This document shows, piece by piece, positions 38,781 through 42,014 of a DNA stretch of 42,014 nucleotides. The position numbers and the translations under genes are program-made. The DNA is from Spirochaetia bacterium. Its GTDB lineage: Bacteria; Spirochaetota; Leptospiria; Turneriellales; JAOUFE01. The notes under the pieces were generated by a model. It was not told the origin of the DNA. It saw nothing but the letters and a program-made list of their open reading frames with translations, and ran no database searches. Within the stretch, counting starts at the first letter, position 1. Every line of letters begins with the position of its first letter. The stretch covers positions 1 through 42,014 of the forward strand of contig JAOUFY010000021.1 of the NCBI GenBank assembly GCA_029857955.1, given 5' to 3'.

Positions 38781-39872
38781 TTATTTTGTATCTACCTTTT
38801 TTATAATTTGCTTAACGATGTTTTCGTATGCTTTTAATACCTTGAGCGTATCCGATCCCGGTTCGCCATGTGCGGCATCGACAGCTGTGATGGGGAATCC
38901 TTTTTCGCCTGAATCCATCACGGTTTTTGAAAGCGGAATTTCGCCAAGAAAATCTATTTCAAGACCTTTCGCGATGTTTTGACCGCCTTCCGACGAAAAG
39001 ATATGAGTGCCTTTGCCGCAATGAGGGCAAATGAATTCGCTCATATTCTCTACGATTCCAAGAATTTTCACTTTTACCTGATCAAACATGTCGATCGCGC
39101 GGCGGGCATCCTGCAAAGCAACACCCTGCGGGGTTGTTATAATCACAACGCCGTCAAGATCGATCAATTGAACCAGCGACAATTGAACATCGCCGGTACC
39201 AGGAGGAAGGTCAATTAACAAATAATCCAGATCGCCCCATTCAATGTCAAATAAAAACTGCTCGATGGCTTTTCCGAGCATGGGTCCGCGCCATACAACG
39301 GCGCGGTTTGCTTCGATTAAAAATGAAAAACTGATCATTTTTATACCGTGTTTTTTTACTGGAATGATTTTTTCATTTTCGATTTTTACCGGCACCGTCG
39401 ATTCATAACCGGCCATTCGTCCAATGGAAGGTCCGTAAATATCGCCGTCAAGTATACCTGCTTTATAACCCATCTTTACAAGTGTCGCGGCAATGTTCAT
39501 TGTTGCCGTAGATTTACCCACCCCGCCTTTACCGGAACCTACGGCAATGATGTGTTTAATTTTATCAAGTCGGCGAACTCCAACCTGAGGAGAAATCGGA
39601 GGCGCCCCTTCAATCTGATTAAACTGTACTTTGATTTTTTCTACAGAAACATTTGCTTTTGAAAGCGCTGTTTTTATGTGGGCTTCAAGCGCCAGCATTT
39701 CTGCTCTTTCTCCGGCGGCTTCTACAACGATGATGGTTTTATCGCCGTCTTGTTTAATATCCTTAACAAGTCCGTCTTCGACGATGTTTGTTTTTGCATC
39801 GGAATAATGCACTCCGCTTAAAATTTCTTTAATTTTCGATGCATCTGGAAATTCAATATTGTCTTTTGTCAT
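38781..39872 (-). CDS. apbC: Mrp/ApbC-type Fe-S cluster carrier ATPase
   Basis: 363 residues. The N-terminal ~85 residues are a MIP18/DUF59-like domain (IKEILSG.. VEDGLVKDIK) that lacks the usual CP motif. It is followed by a ParA/MinD-type P-loop: VGSGKGGVGKSTATMN with the deviant Walker A lysines Lys115 and Lys120, DGDIYGPSIGRM, and LLIDLPPGTGDVQLS. The C-terminal CPHC (Cys282, Cys285) is the dimer-bridging 4Fe-4S site. It carries and delivers Fe-S clusters in the cytoplasm. ATG 39872 is preceded by AAGGATTG. It sits alone on the minus strand ahead of dcd. Confidence 0.94.
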   Translation of the reverse strand: MTKDNIEFPDASKIKEILSGVHYSDAKTNIVEDGLVKDIKQDGDKTIIVVEAAGERAEMLALEAHIKTALSKANVSVEKIKVQFNQIEGAPPISPQVGVRRLDKIKHIIAVGSGKGGVGKSTATMNIAATLVKMGYKAGILDGDIYGPSIGRMAGYESTVPVKIENEKIIPVKKHGIKMISFSFLIEANRAVVWRGPMLGKAIEQFLFDIEWGDLDYLLIDLPPGTGDVQLSLVQLIDLDGVVIITTPQGVALQDARRAIDMFDQVKVKILGIVENMSEFICPHCGKGTHIFSSEGGQNIAKGLEIDFLGEIPLSKTVMDSGEKGFPITAVDAAHGEPGSDTLKVLKAYENIVKQIIKKVDTK

Positions 39873-40005
39873 TTACAATCCTTACTTGTATCTTTATATG
39901 AAAACTCTCTGTTTAAATTAAAGCCGGACTCATATATGGGCAACCCCGTTTATGAACCCGGCTTTTCTACTGATTTCTTGTTTTAAATCTCCGGATTATA
40001 TTTCA

Positions 40006-40215
40006 TCAAGATTTTTTTGATTTTTTCTCAGGGCGTTTTTCATCAATGATTTTTGCTACACTGGAAATATCTTTTTCTTTCTTGATATTTGATTTCATAT
40101 TGCCGGCGTTTATGTTGAAAGATCCATTTTTAATCGCACTATTGGCAATAACAATCAGTCGAATGATTTGAAAAACAAGATATCCGACAAATATATAGAA
40201 AATAATTCTAATCAA
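40006..40215 (-). CDS. Small single-span membrane protein downstream of pcnB
   Basis: 69 residues with one N-terminal membrane span (IIFYIFVGYLVFQIIRLIVIA) and a basic cytoplasmic tail (KEKDISSVAKIIDEKRPEKKSKKS). The start is probably TTG at 40215, supported by AAAGGGAA located inside the last codons of pcnB at the correct distance, which indicates translational coupling. No family is recognised; tail length and charge suggest a partner-binding or membrane-anchoring role. Confidence 0.6.
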   Translation of the reverse strand: MIRIIFYIFVGYLVFQIIRLIVIANSAIKNGSFNINAGNMKSNIKKEKDISSVAKIIDEKRPEKKSKKS

Positions 40216-40218
40216 AAC

Positions 40219-41730
40219 TTATTCCCTTTCGTTTGGTCTTTCACTTTGACCTTCGCTTCGTCTGTGGCCTGATCGTTCGCTTCGTTTATCCGGTCTTCGT
40301 GTAAATCTTTTTCGATGTTGACCCTGACCCTGACCTTGACCATGAGGAGCGCTATACTGATTTTGACCGCCAAAAGAATCTTCAATACTTCGATTCATGA
40401 CTTTTCGAATGGCAAATTTTAACTTTTTCCTCATGCCAATTTCCCAAAACAAGGCACGCTGAATACCTGCATCGTCATTGTTGGCTCGTACAGAAATTTT
40501 ATATAAAATAAAAGCTTCTTGAAAAAAAGGTTTATTTTTAAAATTTCGTACCCAGGCTTTATTGTCGCTTTCTTCCTGATAAAATTGTCTCTGGGCATTG
40601 TATATCTGCAATATACTTTCGCTTTCGTTTCTTGTCAGCCCTAAATCTTTGGAAACCACTTCCATTCTGCTTTTAATTTCGCGCTCAAATCCCCTATCTC
40701 GGGGGTTCGTATCAAACAAATCCAGCATAAAGCCTGCGCCAAGAATTGCAAAATATATCGTGGTGTTGATATCCTCGTGTTCATTGATCATTCGGTCAGA
40801 AATTTTAAGACTCTTGCCCATGAGACTGTCTTCAAAGCTTTTTGGCCAGTCATCATAAAGCTCTTTGTTTTTTTTCGCCAGATCAGGAAAAAGAGCGTCA
40901 AATAATCCCAATTCCGCCATTTTTTTAAAAATTGTAAAGGTATGGCCGGTTCGAAAAATTTTATTATATTCTTCATGCAAACGCGGAGCAGATGCCTTTT
41001 GAATAAGCTTTTTATGTTTACGAATTCCCTTTTCAAGGTTTTCATGAATTTCAAAATCCAGTATTCCGGCAAATTTAACTGCTCGAAGCATTCGAACCGG
41101 ATCTTCGGGAAGAGAAATGTTCTCGTCGCCGATGATACGAACAATTTTATTTTGAATATCTTCATATCCCCCGGTATAATCGATGATCGATTCATTTCGT
41201 ATGTCAAAAAAAAGCGAGTTGATTGTAAAATCTCTTCGTGCAGCATCTTCTTTGAAAGTACCAAATTCATTATCGCGCTGAAGCAATAAATCAGATTCGT
41301 CGCGGGCGCCTTTTCGGCTTGACGGTAACGATCTTGCCGTTGCAACTTCAATTATCTTATTGCCTTTAAAGACAACATGAACAATTCTAAATCGTTTACC
41401 AATTAAACGACTATTAACAAATATTTTTTTTACTTCAGCTGGTGTAGCATTCGTTACAATATCATAATCTTTAGGTCTGCGTTTTAATAAAAGATCTCGT
41501 ACACACCCGCCAACAATGTAAGCCTTAAAACCAAACTGGTTAAGTCTGCCGATAACTTTTTGTGCATCAATATCTATATAATTCTTTCTAATATTATGAA
41601 AATCGGGATAGTACCTTTTCCCGACTGGATACTTTAATATATCATCTGTAACGGATTGATCGCCCCTGAAGAACAAATTTTTAATCCATTTTAACATTAA
41701 CGTCGATATATGAATCTTTACACAGTCCAT
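40219..41730 (-). CDS. pcnB: Poly(A) polymerase I / CCA-adding family nucleotidyltransferase
   Basis: About 503 residues from ATG 41730 (alternatives TTG 41736, ATG 41697). Nucleotidyltransferase core: YIVGGCVRDLLLKRRPKDYDIVTNATP with GG at 76-77 and Asp90/Asp92, GKRFRIVHVVF, EDAARRDFTINSLFFD and the ATP-binding PEDPVRMLRAVKFA. The C-terminal ~60 residues, rich in Gly-Gln and Arg (HGQGQGQGQHRKRFTRR), resemble the RNA-binding tail of PcnB rather than a CCA enzyme; but since the tmRNA here lacks an encoded CCA, some enzyme must add it, and this one cannot be excluded. Polyadenylation promotes RNA decay. The (CTGACC)-type hexamer repeat at 40322-40340 encodes the GQ run and may vary in length. 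Confidence 0.88.
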   Translation of the reverse strand: MDCVKIHISTLMLKWIKNLFFRGDQSVTDDILKYPVGKRYYPDFHNIRKNYIDIDAQKVIGRLNQFGFKAYIVGGCVRDLLLKRRPKDYDIVTNATPAEVKKIFVNSRLIGKRFRIVHVVFKGNKIIEVATARSLPSSRKGARDESDLLLQRDNEFGTFKEDAARRDFTINSLFFDIRNESIIDYTGGYEDIQNKIVRIIGDENISLPEDPVRMLRAVKFAGILDFEIHENLEKGIRKHKKLIQKASAPRLHEEYNKIFRTGHTFTIFKKMAELGLFDALFPDLAKKNKELYDDWPKSFEDSLMGKSLKISDRMINEHEDINTTIYFAILGAGFMLDLFDTNPRDRGFEREIKSRMEVVSKDLGLTRNESESILQIYNAQRQFYQEESDNKAWVRNFKNKPFFQEAFILYKISVRANNDDAGIQRALFWEIGMRKKLKFAIRKVMNRSIEDSFGGQNQYSAPHGQGQGQGQHRKRFTRRPDKRSERSGHRRSEGQSERPNERE

Positions 41731-41830
41731 CAACAATTTTATCTGTCAATATCAAAATAAAGACGTTTAAATTTATAGCGATTTGTCTAAATTATTAACT
41801 TTTTTATAAACAAGGTTGGTTTTTTTTATT

Positions 41831-41860
41831 TATACTAAATGGTCATGGCCATTTAGTATA
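41831..41860. repeat. Perfect 12-bp inverted repeat upstream of pcnB
   Basis: TATACTAAATGG (41831-41842) and CCATTTAGTATA (41849-41860) flank TCATGG. A run of eight T precedes it on the plus strand. It is about 100 bases upstream of the pcnB start. It could be an operator, or the terminator of a rightward transcript in reverse; neither is proven. It also separates pcnB from the transposase fragment. Confidence 0.55.
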
Positions 41861-41930
41861 AATTTTCATATTGGCACACGCAGCAGACACGATGTCTTAT
41901 GGGCAGGGTGTGAGTGAATTATATAGGGCA

Positions 41931-42014
41931 TCATGCAGCTTTCCACATGGTATCCCATTGTCCCGACAGATAGGTTGTTCTAAGTTTTGCAATAGCATTC
42001 GCGCCCTCGGTAGT
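41931..42014 (-). CDS. 3' end of a transposase entering from the right edge
   Basis: The leftward frame is open from the window edge to a TGA at 41931 and gives the last 27 residues: EGANAIAKLRTTYLSG, QWDTMWKAA. The pattern GA.AI..LR..YLSG.WD..W at the very C-terminus is what I recall for ISKra4-type transposases, so a mobile element probably continues to the right. The 70 bases after the stop, GC-richer than the pcnB leader, would be the end of that element; no terminal repeat can be checked in the window. Confidence 0.5.
   Translation of the reverse strand, partial: TTEGANAIAKLRTTYLSGQWDTMWKAA

Overview
The window reads as a chromosomal piece of an AT-rich, double-membraned, LPS-making spirochaete-like bacterium, most plausibly of the Leptospira/Leptonema/Turneriella side. 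That placement is inference from content: kdsA (Kdo, hence LPS), an Omp85-type barrel, an OmpA-domain surface protein, loose spirochaetal lipoboxes (LTYN-C, GISY-C, FLS-C), DUF2225 and DUF1566 proteins, a large class III cyclase/AAA/TPR sensor, ferrochelatase, and a yqeK-LCP-rsfS operon. No rRNA or tRNA was seen. The one stable RNA gene is a minus-strand tmRNA.

Layout. 0-7 kb: tpiA faces an operon trxA / NlpC-P60-like pseudoenzyme / small protein; then a stand-alone coaC, a 5'-truncated IS1182-type transposase of foreign base composition, an alpha/beta hydrolase and a TolB-N-like/DUF1566 exported protein. 7-15.9 kb: DUF2225 protein and a 944-residue barrel/Ig/OmpA surface protein, a MITE-like repeat, the minus-strand yqeK-LCP-rsfS operon, a membrane protein, a cysteine-poor DksA, a UDG-fold protein with its Fe-S ligands but not its catalytic motifs, and ssrA. 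16-20.4 kb: ald, a structured GC-richer intergenic region, then pdxH-hemH-lipoprotein-kdsA. 20.4-27.7 kb is the accessory island: two halves of a broken protease-propeptide-like gene flank about 3 kb holding a TPR protein, vapBC and three diverged copies of an integron-attC-like repeat; then come a lipoprotein, an exported subtilase and an intact orphan propeptide-like gene. A 360-bp block (end of the propeptide gene, MITE, terminator) occurs twice. 27.7-42 kb: a 1408-residue cyclase/ATPase/TPR protein, a lipoprotein + Omp85 pair, a SEC-C protein, an SDR, dcd, apbC/mrp, pcnB with a small membrane protein, and the 3' end of another transposase at the right edge.

The most unusual part is 20.4-27.7 kb. 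A secreted S8 protease lies beside a gene that encodes only an S8-propeptide-like domain with a signal peptide. A second copy of that gene seems to have been split by a cassette-like insertion carrying a TPR gene and a toxin-antitoxin pair, and its surviving 3' half is nearly identical to the intact copy. A second theme is pseudoenzymes: the NlpC/P60, LCP, UDG-like and DksA proteins each lack residues that define their families. All assignments come from reading motifs; no database search was possible.
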